Below, piece by piece: positions 36,254-43,971 of a stretch of DNA of 64,000 nt. How positions within the stretch are numbered: the stretch's first letter is position 1; every line of letters begins with the position of its first letter. The notes below the pieces were generated by a model, which searched no databases, was not told where the DNA came from, and was given only the letters and a program-made list of their open reading frames with translations. Origin of the DNA: Bacillota bacterium. Its GTDB lineage: Bacteria; Bacillota; Bacilli; Paenibacillales; NBRC-103111. The position numbers were made by a program, and so were the translations under genes. The stretch covers positions 1 to 64,000 of the forward strand of contig JAEWIS010000041.1 of assembly GCA_023386955.1 (NCBI GenBank), written 5' to 3'.

Positions 36254-36692
36254 ACGCGTATTCTCCCGGGGAACCCGCCCAAAATGTCCGGATTTGCCTG
36301 GAAGCATCGCGTGACATTTGGGGGATTGTTTTTACCATTGTACTAAATTCCGGCCTAAACCTGAAGTGAGCGCGGTCATGTGACCGGACTGGACCACTGT
36401 TGGGAAAGGAGACTATGCAAAAAGACGATAACGCGCTATGATAGATGACAGCAATTGGTAAAACCGTTCCACAGCGAGAGATTGTGCCTTCTTGAGATGG
36501 ACATACGGTTGCAAGGCAGGCGTGCCGGAGCGGCAAGGATAGAGACTGTGACGAAATAGAGTACCGCTAATTTGCCGACAAAACTCCCAAAACCGTGGAG
36601 ATTTTGTCAGCAAAAGCGGGTACTAATTTCCTCGCAGCTCCTTAGCGGAAACCGGCGCATCCCATCAGGCAATCGAGACACAGGAGGTAGAC
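36254..36692. other. Divergent gap between kinase and ABC ATPase, with operator-like and hairpin signals
   Basis: 439 bases without a gene. CGGTCATGTGACCG at 36373-36386 is a perfect inverted repeat. A large imperfect hairpin lies at 36560-36624: AGTACCGCT with AGCGGGTACT, and inside it GACAAAACTCC with GGAGATTTTGTC. Short open frames here are not supported by ribosome sites. Confidence 0.6.
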
Positions 36693-37616
36693 ATGAACGA
36701 ACCCATTGTTACGCTGCAGAATGTCACCAAAAGAATCGGCGGCAAAACGATCATCGATAAATTAAGCTTTCAGGTTCCCCAGGGGGAGGTTTTTGGCTTC
36801 CTGGGACCTAACGGAGCGGGTAAAACCACCACCATCCGGATGATGGTGGGGCTGATGTCCTTATCCGAGGGAGATATTCTCATCGGCGGGCACAGCATCC
36901 ATACTGATTTTGAGAAGGCGATCAAGCAGGTAGGAGCCATCGTGGAAAATCCGGAAATGTACAAGTTTCTGTCCGGATGGAACAACCTGGTCCATTATGC
37001 CCGTATGGTGCCCGGCATCACCCATCACAGGATTGCCGAGGTAGTCAAGCTGATGGGGCTGGAGAACCGGATCCATGACAAGGTGAAAACCTATTCTCTG
37101 GGCATGCGCCAACGGCTGGGCGTTGCCCAGGCAGTGCTCCATAAGCCAAGGCTGCTGATTCTGGATGAACCCACCAACGGTCTTGATCCTGCCGGAATCC
37201 GCGAGCTGCGGGATTACCTCCGCCAGCTCTCCCGTGATGAAGGAGTATCGGTTATCGTGTCCAGCCACCTCCTCTCGGAGATGGAGCTGATGTGCGACCG
37301 GGTGGCCATTATCCAGAACGGGCGTCTGGTGGATGTGCGGACCACCAAGGAGCTCGTCCAGGAGGGAGGGCGCGGCACCGTGGTCTTCGAGGTATCGGAC
37401 ACCAAGCTGGCGCATCAGGTGCTGGCCCAGAAAGACGGGGCTTACCCGGCGGAGCTCCAGCAGGAGGGCATTGTTTTGCAGTTGGACCGGGAGGAAATCG
37501 CCGATGTCACCGCTCTTTTGGTCCATGCGGGGGTGAAGATTTTTGGAATCCATCCGGTCACCACTTCGCTGGAGGACAAATTCCTGGAAATGACGGGAAG
37601 TGATCAAATTGCTTAG
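36693..37616 (+). CDS. ABC transporter ATP-binding protein (antibiotic/lipid export type)
   Basis: 307 residues, BcrA/LnrL-like. Walker A GPNGAGKTTTIRMM near 38, Q-loop, signature YSLGMRQRLGVAQAV near 134, Walker B LLILDEPTNGLDP near 153, and H-loop SSHLL. The C-terminal 80 residues are the DUF4162-type extension typical of exporters. ATG follows AGGAGG at 7 bases. It overlaps the permease gene by 17 bases. The divergent membrane-sensing kinase and regulator suggest it removes a membrane-active compound such as a linearmycin-like or peptide antibiotic. Confidence 0.92.
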   Translation: MNEPIVTLQNVTKRIGGKTIIDKLSFQVPQGEVFGFLGPNGAGKTTTIRMMVGLMSLSEGDILIGGHSIHTDFEKAIKQVGAIVENPEMYKFLSGWNNLVHYARMVPGITHHRIAEVVKLMGLENRIHDKVKTYSLGMRQRLGVAQAVLHKPRLLILDEPTNGLDPAGIRELRDYLRQLSRDEGVSVIVSSHLLSEMELMCDRVAIIQNGRLVDVRTTKELVQEGGRGTVVFEVSDTKLAHQVLAQKDGAYPAELQQEGIVLQLDREEIADVTALLVHAGVKIFGIHPVTTSLEDKFLEMTGSDQIA

Positions 37617-38550
37617 TCTGCTTCAAAATGAAAATATGAAGATTTACCGCCGTCTCCGCACCTGGATACTGATTGGTATTCTCGTGGCCATCTCCTGCTC
37701 CTTCTCCATTATCAGCAGAATGACGGATACGGGGACCAATGAGGGCTGGGAGGTCCGGGCCCAGGCCCGGCTGCAATCCAACCAGGCTTACCTGGAGGAG
37801 AGCAACCGACTTCCGGTGTTGGCGCAGGAGGAGATCAGGCGCTCCATTGTGCTGGACCAGTACCGTCTGGATCATGATATTCCCCCGTCGGAGAACACGC
37901 TGTGGGGTATGGTGCTGTCCATGTCCATCCTGATTCAGCTGGTTACGATTTTTACAGTGGTCATTGCAGCGGATATTGTAGCGGGCGAATTCGCCACAGG
38001 CACCATCAAGCTGCTGCTGATCCGTCCGGCGGGCCGGGCCAAAATTCTTTTGTCCAAGTACATATCGGTAAGTATGTTCTCCCTGCTTTTGCTGGTGGTG
38101 CTGTTTGTTTCCTCCTTCCTGGTCAACGGTGTGCTGTACCAGTTCTCGGATATCGGCTCTCCTTACCTCCATGTGGCCAAGGATATGACCGTGCAGGAAA
38201 GCAGCATGGTGCTGCACGTGATGAGTACATACGGGCTGAAATGCATCGAACTGATTATGATCGTTACCCTGGCCTTCATGATTTCCACCGTATTCCGCAG
38301 CAGCTCGCTGGCGATCAGCATGTCGCTATTATTTTTATTCCTGGGGCAGGCGATCACCAACTTCGTGAGCTACTGGAGCTGGGGCCGGTTCTGGCTGTTC
38401 GCTAATACGGACCTTACCCAATATATCGAGGGCAAGCCGCTGATGGAGGGCATGAACATGACCTTTTCCATTATTGTGCTGGTAGCATACTTCCTGCTGT
38501 TCAACTTCCTCTCTTGGACCATCTTCCAAAAAAGGGACGTGGCTGCCTGA
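37600..38550 (+). CDS. ABC-2-type permease
   Basis: 316 residues with about six helices: one near 20-38, a large extracellular loop to about 105, then five more, ending FNFLSWTIFQKRDVAA. The N-terminal QNENMKIYRRLRTWI segment is typical of ABC-2 permeases beside BcrA-type ATPases. It starts at GTG 37600 inside the end of the ATPase gene; a TTG three codons later is an alternative. It is followed by a terminator, closing the two-gene operon. Confidence 0.88.
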   Translation: MIKLLSLLQNENMKIYRRLRTWILIGILVAISCSFSIISRMTDTGTNEGWEVRAQARLQSNQAYLEESNRLPVLAQEEIRRSIVLDQYRLDHDIPPSENTLWGMVLSMSILIQLVTIFTVVIAADIVAGEFATGTIKLLLIRPAGRAKILLSKYISVSMFSLLLLVVLFVSSFLVNGVLYQFSDIGSPYLHVAKDMTVQESSMVLHVMSTYGLKCIELIMIVTLAFMISTVFRSSSLAISMSLLFLFLGQAITNFVSYWSWGRFWLFANTDLTQYIEGKPLMEGMNMTFSIIVLVAYFLLFNFLSWTIFQKRDVAA

Positions 38551-38586
38551 GGCGACACGCTCCGCCCGCGAAACCTTGTTTCAGAT

Positions 38587-38618
38587 AACCGCCTTCCGTT
38601 TGCAGGAGGCGGTTTTTT
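38587..38618 (+). terminator. Terminator of the ABC exporter operon
   Basis: AACCGCCT (38587-38594) pairs with AGGCGGTT (38607-38614), then TTTT. Confidence 0.87.
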
Positions 38619-38650
38619 ATGGTTTGCTCCTACGGCCTGCGGGGAATACT

Positions 38651-38813
38651 AGGGCGTGTCTGATAACTCCGAGGGGAGCAGATTTCATCGAATTTTCGTT
38701 CATGGCAAGGAACTTTCGTGAAGGCGTACCGGTGGTACGTCAAGCGGAAGTGACGATGCAAGGGATGAAAAGGCGGTGTAAGATGCCCTCAAGCGGGTTT
38801 TCAGACATGCCCT
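38651..38813. mobile_element. 163-bp MITE-like fold-back element
   Basis: AGGGCGTGTCTGATAAC (38651-38667) and GTTTTCAGACATGCCCT (38797-38813) are terminal inverted repeats matching at 15 of 17 positions. Flanks CT/AA are consistent with insertion at a CTAR- or TA-type target. The interior is itself largely self-complementary, with a hairpin at GCGTACC-GGT-GGTACGTC near its centre, and has no reading frame. The likely mover is a transposase encoded elsewhere; the family (IS5- or IS630-like) is uncertain. Confidence 0.7.
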
Positions 38814-38886
38814 AAACATCTGGCCTCAACGGGGAAACTCTGTTAGGGAACCGCTTGCGGAACGGAATCGATAGGGAGGGGATATT

Positions 38887-40314
38887 TTGTTCTGGGTCAT
38901 CTTTCTGCTGTGCCTGTATCTTCTCCAAACAGTTCTACTGCTGGTTGTGGAACACCGCCACCCCGCCAAGGCCTTGGCCTGGATGGTCATCCTTCTGGTG
39001 CTGCCCGTAGCGGGGCTTGGCCTTTATTATTTCCTCGCCCGGCAATACCGGCACAAGCGGCGGATCAAGCAGCTGCCCAAGGGAGCTTGGGAGAGGCTGC
39101 ACCGGGAGATGGACCGGCTGTCCGGCCTTTACCGGCCGGATCCGGAGGAATCGCGGGAAATCGGGAGGGCGCCGCGGCTTCTGGGGCTGCTGGGAAATTT
39201 GCCGGGGGCACCTATTACCAGGGGCAATACGGTGGAATTTTACCATGAAGGGAAGGAGTTTTTTCCTGCGCTCCTGGAAGCTATGGACGGGGCACAGGAC
39301 CATATTCATATGGAATATTACACCATCCGGGATGACGGGATCGGCCGGGCGTTCCGGGATATGATGATCAAAAAAGCCCGGGAAGGCGTGGAGGTCCGCC
39401 TGTTGTATGACGGCATCGGCAGTGTGGGTCTGGCCGAGGGGTATATAGAGCGCCTGGAGGAAGCGGGTGTGGAGACAGGATGTTTCCTGCCGCCCCTGGT
39501 GGCCCTCCTGGACAAACGGCTGAATTACCGCAACCACCGCAAGATTACAGTAATAGACGGCAGAACCGGCTTTCTCGGAGGCTTCAATATTGGCGACGAA
39601 TATCTGGGGAAGGATCCGAAGCTGGGCTTTTGGCGGGATACCCATATGCGGGTGGATGGGGATGCGGTGTACCGTCTGCAATACACCTTTCTGCGGGATT
39701 GGTTTCTAGCGAAGGGACAGCTGCCGGAGGGAGCTCGTTTTCTGCCCGAGCAGGAACAGAAGGGCCAGGAGCTGGTGCAGATTCTTAACAGTGGCCCAGA
39801 CAGCAAATGGGATGCCATGCTGGAGCTGTATTTTTCCGCAATAGCGGCAGGGGAACGGAGGGTGTGGATGGTTACCCCGTATTTTATTCCCGAGGGAGGC
39901 ATCCTGCTGGCTCTGAAGACCGCGGCCCTAAGCGGAGCGGATGTGCGAATCATTCTGCCAGCCATCCCTGACTCACGGGTAGTGTATTGGGCCTCCCTCT
40001 CTTACCTGGAGGAGCTCCTGCAGGTGGGGGTAAAGGTTTTTTTGTACCAGGGCGGCTTTATCCATGCCAAGGTATTGATCGTAGACGACAAGCTGGCTAC
40101 CGTGGGCACGGCCAATATGGATATGCGCAGCTTCTTCAGCAATTTCGAGCAAAATGCAGTGCTGTTCGACCGCCATCTGGTGGCCAGGCTGGCAGGCCAG
40201 TTCCAACTGGATCTGCGCCGGTGCCGGGAGCTGGAGGCTTCGGAATTCAAGGGGCTTCCCCGCTGGAAAAAAGTCAGGGAAGGCCTCGCCAGACTCCTGG
40301 CTCCGCTGTTCTGA
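38887..40314 (+). CDS. cls: Cardiolipin synthase
   Basis: 475 residues. Two N-terminal membrane helices (LFWVIFLLCLYLLQTVLLLV and LVLPVAGLGLYYFLARQ) and two HKD phospholipase-D motifs: NYRNHRKITVIDGRTGFLGG near 215 and FIHAKVLIVDDKLATVGTAN near 390. The enzyme joins two phosphatidylglycerols to cardiolipin in the membrane. It starts at TTG 38887 after GGGAGGGG; no ATG fits. It converges on the ligD polymerase gene, with only 7 bases between stops. Confidence 0.95.
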   Translation: MFWVIFLLCLYLLQTVLLLVVEHRHPAKALAWMVILLVLPVAGLGLYYFLARQYRHKRRIKQLPKGAWERLHREMDRLSGLYRPDPEESREIGRAPRLLGLLGNLPGAPITRGNTVEFYHEGKEFFPALLEAMDGAQDHIHMEYYTIRDDGIGRAFRDMMIKKAREGVEVRLLYDGIGSVGLAEGYIERLEEAGVETGCFLPPLVALLDKRLNYRNHRKITVIDGRTGFLGGFNIGDEYLGKDPKLGFWRDTHMRVDGDAVYRLQYTFLRDWFLAKGQLPEGARFLPEQEQKGQELVQILNSGPDSKWDAMLELYFSAIAAGERRVWMVTPYFIPEGGILLALKTAALSGADVRIILPAIPDSRVVYWASLSYLEELLQVGVKVFLYQGGFIHAKVLIVDDKLATVGTANMDMRSFFSNFEQNAVLFDRHLVARLAGQFQLDLRRCRELEASEFKGLPRWKKVREGLARLLAPLF

Positions 40315-40321
40315 CGGCTTG

Positions 40322-41245
40322 CTACAGCTTGTTCAGGAACCGCAGCACCTGGTCCAGGGATTGGGGAGCAAGCTTCTGGATTAGATCTCCCATCCGGGCC
40401 AGCCGCGGGCCGATGGTCAACAGGTTGAAGTCCTTCGGGCTGCAATTGGCCTCAACCTCACTCCATAAGAGCGGGGTGGAAAGGGTAGCGAGGGCTTTGG
40501 CCCGCGGGGTATAGGGAGCGGATAAGGTTTTGCCGTACCAGTGCTGCAGATAATCCACATAAATCCGGTCGCCGCGGTTTTTCTTCAGCCGTTCGATGGT
40601 GAACAGGCTAGGGTGGCTCTCCACCAGATACTTCCCCAAGAAATACCCCGCCTCCCGCAATTGGGCGAAGGTATATTGTCCTGGCGGGATCGGAATATAG
40701 AGCTGGACTCCTGTGGCTCCGGAGGTTTTGGGGACAGATTGGATGCCCATCCGCTCCAGGGCCTGACCTGCCAGATAAGCGGCCTCCATAATCCGCGGCT
40801 CCTCCTCTAAGCTGGGGTCAATGTCGATAAGCCATTCCGCAGGAAGCTCTGATCCGATTTCGTGCAGGGACGGGTGAAACTCCAGGCATGCCAGATTGCC
40901 CAGCCAGACCAGCGTGGGGATGGAGTCCAGCACCACGTACCGGATACCCGACAGCTCCGCTGTAGGGACGAAGGACGGCAGGGGCTCCGGGGCATTTTTC
41001 TGGTAAAAAAAATCAGGGTCGCCTGCTCCATGCGGATAGCGGATGGTGGTTAAATAGCGGTTCCTCGTATACCTCAGGAGGTATGGGGCAAGCTCGATCA
41101 GCTTCTGTAGATAAATCAGCTTGGTGACCCCCATCTCCGGGTAGAGAGGTTTGTCCGGGTTGGTGATGGTCAGTTCGTGGCCTTCGATGGTCACCGTGCC
41201 GGTTACGGTTTTGTGCGGCTTCGGCCGCGTGGTGGAAGGCGGCAT
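40322..41245 (-). CDS. ligD: LigD-type NHEJ polymerase (stand-alone primase/polymerase domain)
   Basis: 307 residues, the archaeo-eukaryotic primase-like polymerase domain that fills gaps at DNA ends during Ku-dependent joining. It opens with TVTIEGHELTITNPDKPLYP. The catalytic aspartate pair is in LIDIDPS, and the end has VDYLQHWYGKTLSAPY. The nucleotide-binding segment usually written SGGKGLH appears here as SGATGVQ, with the lysine replaced by threonine and the histidine by glutamine. ATG at 41245 has AGGAGG 9 bases upstream. It is the third gene of the ku-ligase-polymerase operon, after a 97-base gap. Confidence 0.87.
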   Translation of the reverse strand: MPPSTTRPKPHKTVTGTVTIEGHELTITNPDKPLYPEMGVTKLIYLQKLIELAPYLLRYTRNRYLTTIRYPHGAGDPDFFYQKNAPEPLPSFVPTAELSGIRYVVLDSIPTLVWLGNLACLEFHPSLHEIGSELPAEWLIDIDPSLEEEPRIMEAAYLAGQALERMGIQSVPKTSGATGVQLYIPIPPGQYTFAQLREAGYFLGKYLVESHPSLFTIERLKKNRGDRIYVDYLQHWYGKTLSAPYTPRAKALATLSTPLLWSEVEANCSPKDFNLLTIGPRLARMGDLIQKLAPQSLDQVLRFLNKL

Positions 41246-41264
41246 ACGGGCATTCCTCCTGCTT

Positions 41265-41280
41265 GGGCGTGTTTGCAAAC
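41265..41280. repeat. Single copy of the GGGCGTGTTTGCAAAC end-like sequence
   Basis: This matches one half of the palindrome at 34252-34275 and resembles the MITE ends at 38651. It lies just upstream of the ligD polymerase ribosome site; no second end is seen nearby. Confidence 0.5.
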
Positions 41281-41284
41281 TCTA

Positions 41285-41311
41285 ATTAAGGACATTAAGG
41301 ACATTAAGGAC
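41285..41311. repeat. Three tandem copies of ATTAAGGAC
   Basis: Perfect 9-base direct repeats at 41285, 41294 and 41303, followed by a partial copy. It lies in the gap between the ligase and polymerase genes. Confidence 0.85.
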
Positions 41312-41342
41312 GTTGAAAGAAGCCCCCCAGTGGTCGGTTAAG

Positions 41343-42287
41343 TCAAGGAATAGGCAGGGTTACCAGCTTGGAATGGCGGAGGAGCCCTGCGTCGGTGACC
41401 TCCAGGCCTGTCACCCGACAGCGGAACGGCTGGAGAAGCCAAGCCAGGCTGATCCGCTTTAGGTCCGGCGGCAGAACCGGAAACGGGCCGGGCAGTCCGG
41501 AGGGAGGCGGAACCCGGACCGGCAGGGCGGAGAGCCGGCGTTTTTGCTGTTCATCCAGACCCAGGGATACCCTCCCGAAGTAGCTTCCTTCGAAGGCCAT
41601 AATCAGGCTGGCCAGCCGCCCTTCATTGTACGTAAAGCCAACGATATCCACATCCTCCTGTATGGAGGTTTTTTTCTTCAGCCAGTCCCGGTGCTTCTTA
41701 CCTTCCTTATACACACTGTCCAGCCGCTTGGAGACAATCCCCTCCCAGCCCTGGGCCTCTACCCAGCTCCACAATCCGGCACCATCCGTAAACAGGTCCG
41801 TCACGAACAGCCGCTCCTGCTTCACGGGAAGAAGCCGCAGCAGCTCCTCATGCCGCTCCCGGTAAGGACGTCCCCGCCAGTCTTGGCCCCGGGAATAGAG
41901 CACATCAAACACGGCATAACGAACCGGCTCCGCGGCTCCCGCCTTGGCGATGACTGAGGGGTTACGCAGCCGCTCCCGCTCCAGCACCCTGCGGAAGACC
42001 GGCCGCTGCCGCCCCTGATCGAAGACGAAGGCCTCTCCGTCCAGCAGGCAGGGCTCCTTCAGGGTAGAGAGCAGGGCAGCCAGCTCCGGGTAGGCGCTGT
42101 TCTTTGGCAATAGACGACGGGAGAACAGCTCGGCGCTGCCCGGACGGATGCGGGCCAGGAGCCGTACGCCATCCCACTTGAGCTGGTAACCCCAGTCCTC
42201 TCCCGTGGGGATGATGTCCTCGGATACGGGAATCATGGGCTCTCCCGGGAGAAGAATGGGACTGGCCGTATTGGTTGTGCCGTCCAT
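41343..42287 (-). CDS. ligD: ATP-dependent DNA ligase, LigD ligase-domain type
   Basis: 314 residues. The nucleotidyltransferase core has motif I KWDGVRLL with the adenylated lysine at 37, motif III/IIIa LDGEAFVF and RYAVFDVLY, motif IV EGIVSKRLDS, and motif V DWLKKK. A C-terminal OB-fold domain follows (from about 215, VDIVGFTYNEGRLASLIMAF). It seals ends held by Ku. The ATG directly follows the ku stop (TAGATG), so translation is coupled. Ligase and polymerase are separate genes here instead of one LigD chain. No nuclease domain is present in this window. Confidence 0.92.
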   Translation of the reverse strand: MDGTTNTASPILLPGEPMIPVSEDIIPTGEDWGYQLKWDGVRLLARIRPGSAELFSRRLLPKNSAYPELAALLSTLKEPCLLDGEAFVFDQGRQRPVFRRVLERERLRNPSVIAKAGAAEPVRYAVFDVLYSRGQDWRGRPYRERHEELLRLLPVKQERLFVTDLFTDGAGLWSWVEAQGWEGIVSKRLDSVYKEGKKHRDWLKKKTSIQEDVDIVGFTYNEGRLASLIMAFEGSYFGRVSLGLDEQQKRRLSALPVRVPPPSGLPGPFPVLPPDLKRISLAWLLQPFRCRVTGLEVTDAGLLRHSKLVTLPIP

Positions 42288-43271
42288 CTAGAGGGTCTCC
42301 TTGGACGGGACGTCCTTCGAGGATTTGCGGGGACGGCCGCGTTTGGGCTTGGCGTCCTCCGTTCCCGTCATCCCTCCTGCTTCTGCCGGAGAGGCCGGTT
42401 CACCGGCGGTTGGGGCCGAGGCCGGGCTTGGGGACGCGCTTCTTCTGGCAGACGCTGTTGTACCTGGGGTCTTGGCAGCTGCGGTGCCTCCGGGCTTGGC
42501 TCCGCTGCGCGCCGCCTCCAGACTGGCCTCCAGTGCGGACATCAGGTCGATGACATTGGTCCGCTGCTGCTCCGGTGCCACTTGGATTTCCTCGCCGGCT
42601 ACCTTGCGGGAAATGGCTTCATAGACCGCGCTGCGGTACTCATCGGTATATTTCTCCGGCTCAAAAGGAGTGGAGAGCTGGTCGATGAGCATTTTGGCCA
42701 TGGTCAGCTCCTTGTCGTTGACGTTGGCCTGCTCGGGAAGATTGGGCACCTGGCTGATGGGCCGGATTTCGTCGGGATAGAAGATGGTTTCCAGCGCCAA
42801 ACAGCGGTCCACCACACGGATGGCGGCCAGGCTGCTTTTGGATCGGATGGACACCTTGGCAATGCCGATTTTGCCCGTCTCCGTCAGGGAACGGAGCAGG
42901 AGATTGTAGGCGTTGGAGCCGGTATCCGCAGGGGCCAGGTAGTAGGTCTTCTGGAAATAAACCGGGTCGATTTCCCCCAGCTGGACAAAGTCCAGGATCT
43001 TGATTTCCTTGCTTTTCTCCCCGCTCAGCTGCTCCAGCTCCTCCTTATCGAAGATGACGAAGCGGCCAGGCTCATGCTCGTAGCCCTTGACGATCTCCTC
43101 CCAGGGCACCTCCGTTTCGCAAGTTTGGCATTTGCGCACATACGAAAGCGGGGTGGAGCAGGGCTTGTGGATCATGCGCATGGAAATATCCTTGTCCTCG
43201 GTCGCCGAGAACATCTTCACCGGAACATGAACCAGGCCGAAGCTGATGGCCCCTTTCCAGACGGTATGCAT
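42288..43271 (-). CDS. ku: Ku protein (NHEJ end-binding)
   Basis: 327 residues. It binds DNA double-strand ends as a ring dimer and recruits the ligase. The core covers 1-245: MHTVWKGAISFGLVHVPVKM, the zinc-less CQTC pair near 50, and FEPEKYTDEYRSAVYEAI near 220. The last 80 residues are low complexity (Ala, Ser, Pro) ending with an AT-hook-like KPKRGRPRKSSKD, likely a second DNA contact. ATG at 43271 has AGGAGG 7 bases upstream; the 34 upstream in-frame codons are not used. First gene of the NHEJ operon. Confidence 0.95.
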   Translation of the reverse strand: MHTVWKGAISFGLVHVPVKMFSATEDKDISMRMIHKPCSTPLSYVRKCQTCETEVPWEEIVKGYEHEPGRFVIFDKEELEQLSGEKSKEIKILDFVQLGEIDPVYFQKTYYLAPADTGSNAYNLLLRSLTETGKIGIAKVSIRSKSSLAAIRVVDRCLALETIFYPDEIRPISQVPNLPEQANVNDKELTMAKMLIDQLSTPFEPEKYTDEYRSAVYEAISRKVAGEEIQVAPEQQRTNVIDLMSALEASLEAARSGAKPGGTAAAKTPGTTASARRSASPSPASAPTAGEPASPAEAGGMTGTEDAKPKRGRPRKSSKDVPSKETL

Positions 43272-43384
43272 GGGAATCCCTCCTGTGTTTTGCGTAGTTG
43301 CGGGGTGCAAAGTAAGTGTGCCCATAGTCTTTGCTTTAAGGCGGCTGCCCATGCGCCGGGGGGAGGCTAGCATGAAAACGCGTT

Positions 43385-43600
43385 AGAAGGGAGATGAGGC
43401 GAGCTAATGGGGCAGGAATCGGGTTAGGGGGACAAGGGATAGTTAAGAGGAGGAGAAAATGGATTAGTTGAAGACAAGTAACGGTTAAGCGGGGAGGAGT
43501 TAGGGGGAGGGATGGGGCGGTTTTAAAGAGGAGTGGGCGAACGGGTAAAGGAGGGGGCGGACTGGTAGAAGTGGGATATGCTCTGATAGGAGTGGGCGTG
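43385..43600 (+). other. G-rich, purine-biased tract upstream of ku
   Basis: The plus strand is strongly rich in G and A (GGGTTAGGGGGACAAGGG, GGGGAGGAGTTAGGGGGAGG) with GTTAG/TTAAG-like interruptions. No gene is seen. A similar tract lies next to the array at 51248. Confidence 0.6.
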
Positions 43601-43628
43601 GTGAATCACCCGCTGCAACAAGCCCAAA

Positions 43629-43802
43629 TGCAAAAGTGCATCTATTTCTTCTGCGGCAGAATCCCGAGGATGCCCCAAATGCAAAAGTGCATTTATTATC
43701 CGCAAAATGAACCCACTTGGCGGGTTTCACAAAAAATAACTGCACTTTTGCAGGATGGAGGGCCAAAACGCCAATTCGGCCCAAAATAACTGCACTTTTG
43801 CA
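43629..43802. repeat. Four-unit TGCAAAAGTGCA array (locus A3), spacing 51/61/50
   Basis: Perfect core 12-mers at 43629-43640 and 43680-43691 (forward), 43741-43752 and 43791-43802 (reverse). Forward units continue with TCTATT or TTTATT; reverse units are preceded by AAATAAC. The centre contains a TGAACCC...GGGTTTCA hairpin. Short frames coding MQKCIYF-type peptides come from these units and are not genes. Confidence 0.92.
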
Positions 43803-43926
43803 AGATAAGCCTGGGAGAGAGCGCAGGTAAGCAGGAGAAAGTGGCCTGGGAGCGCACCAATAGAGTTAGTTGGAAGCAAGCAGCATGGGAGCGCACTAAG
43901 AGAGCGTTAGTTAATAGAAAGCAATT

Positions 43927-43969
43927 GGAGCACTCTAGATACGGTGACACCGATATCGCCGAGCGCTCC
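43927..43969 (-). terminator. Possible terminator of the sugar ABC/two-component operon
   Basis: On the minus strand GGAGCGCTC (43969-43961) pairs with GAGTGCTCC (43935-43927). The T-run after it is poor (AATTGCTTTC). Confidence 0.5.
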
Positions 43970-43971
43970 CT

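Noticed and set aside
36413..36613. 66-codon minus-strand frame in the divergent gap
   Set aside because: It runs through the nested hairpin and lacks a ribosome site.
43571..43789. 72-codon frame coding MQKCIYF-type peptides
   Set aside because: Made of translated array units; no ribosome site, and the same words appear in other frames at sister loci.
43629..43802. Short repeats separated by unique spacers, as in a CRISPR array
   Set aside because: Only four units, half of them inverted, a palindromic core, unequal 51/61 spacing and no cas genes.
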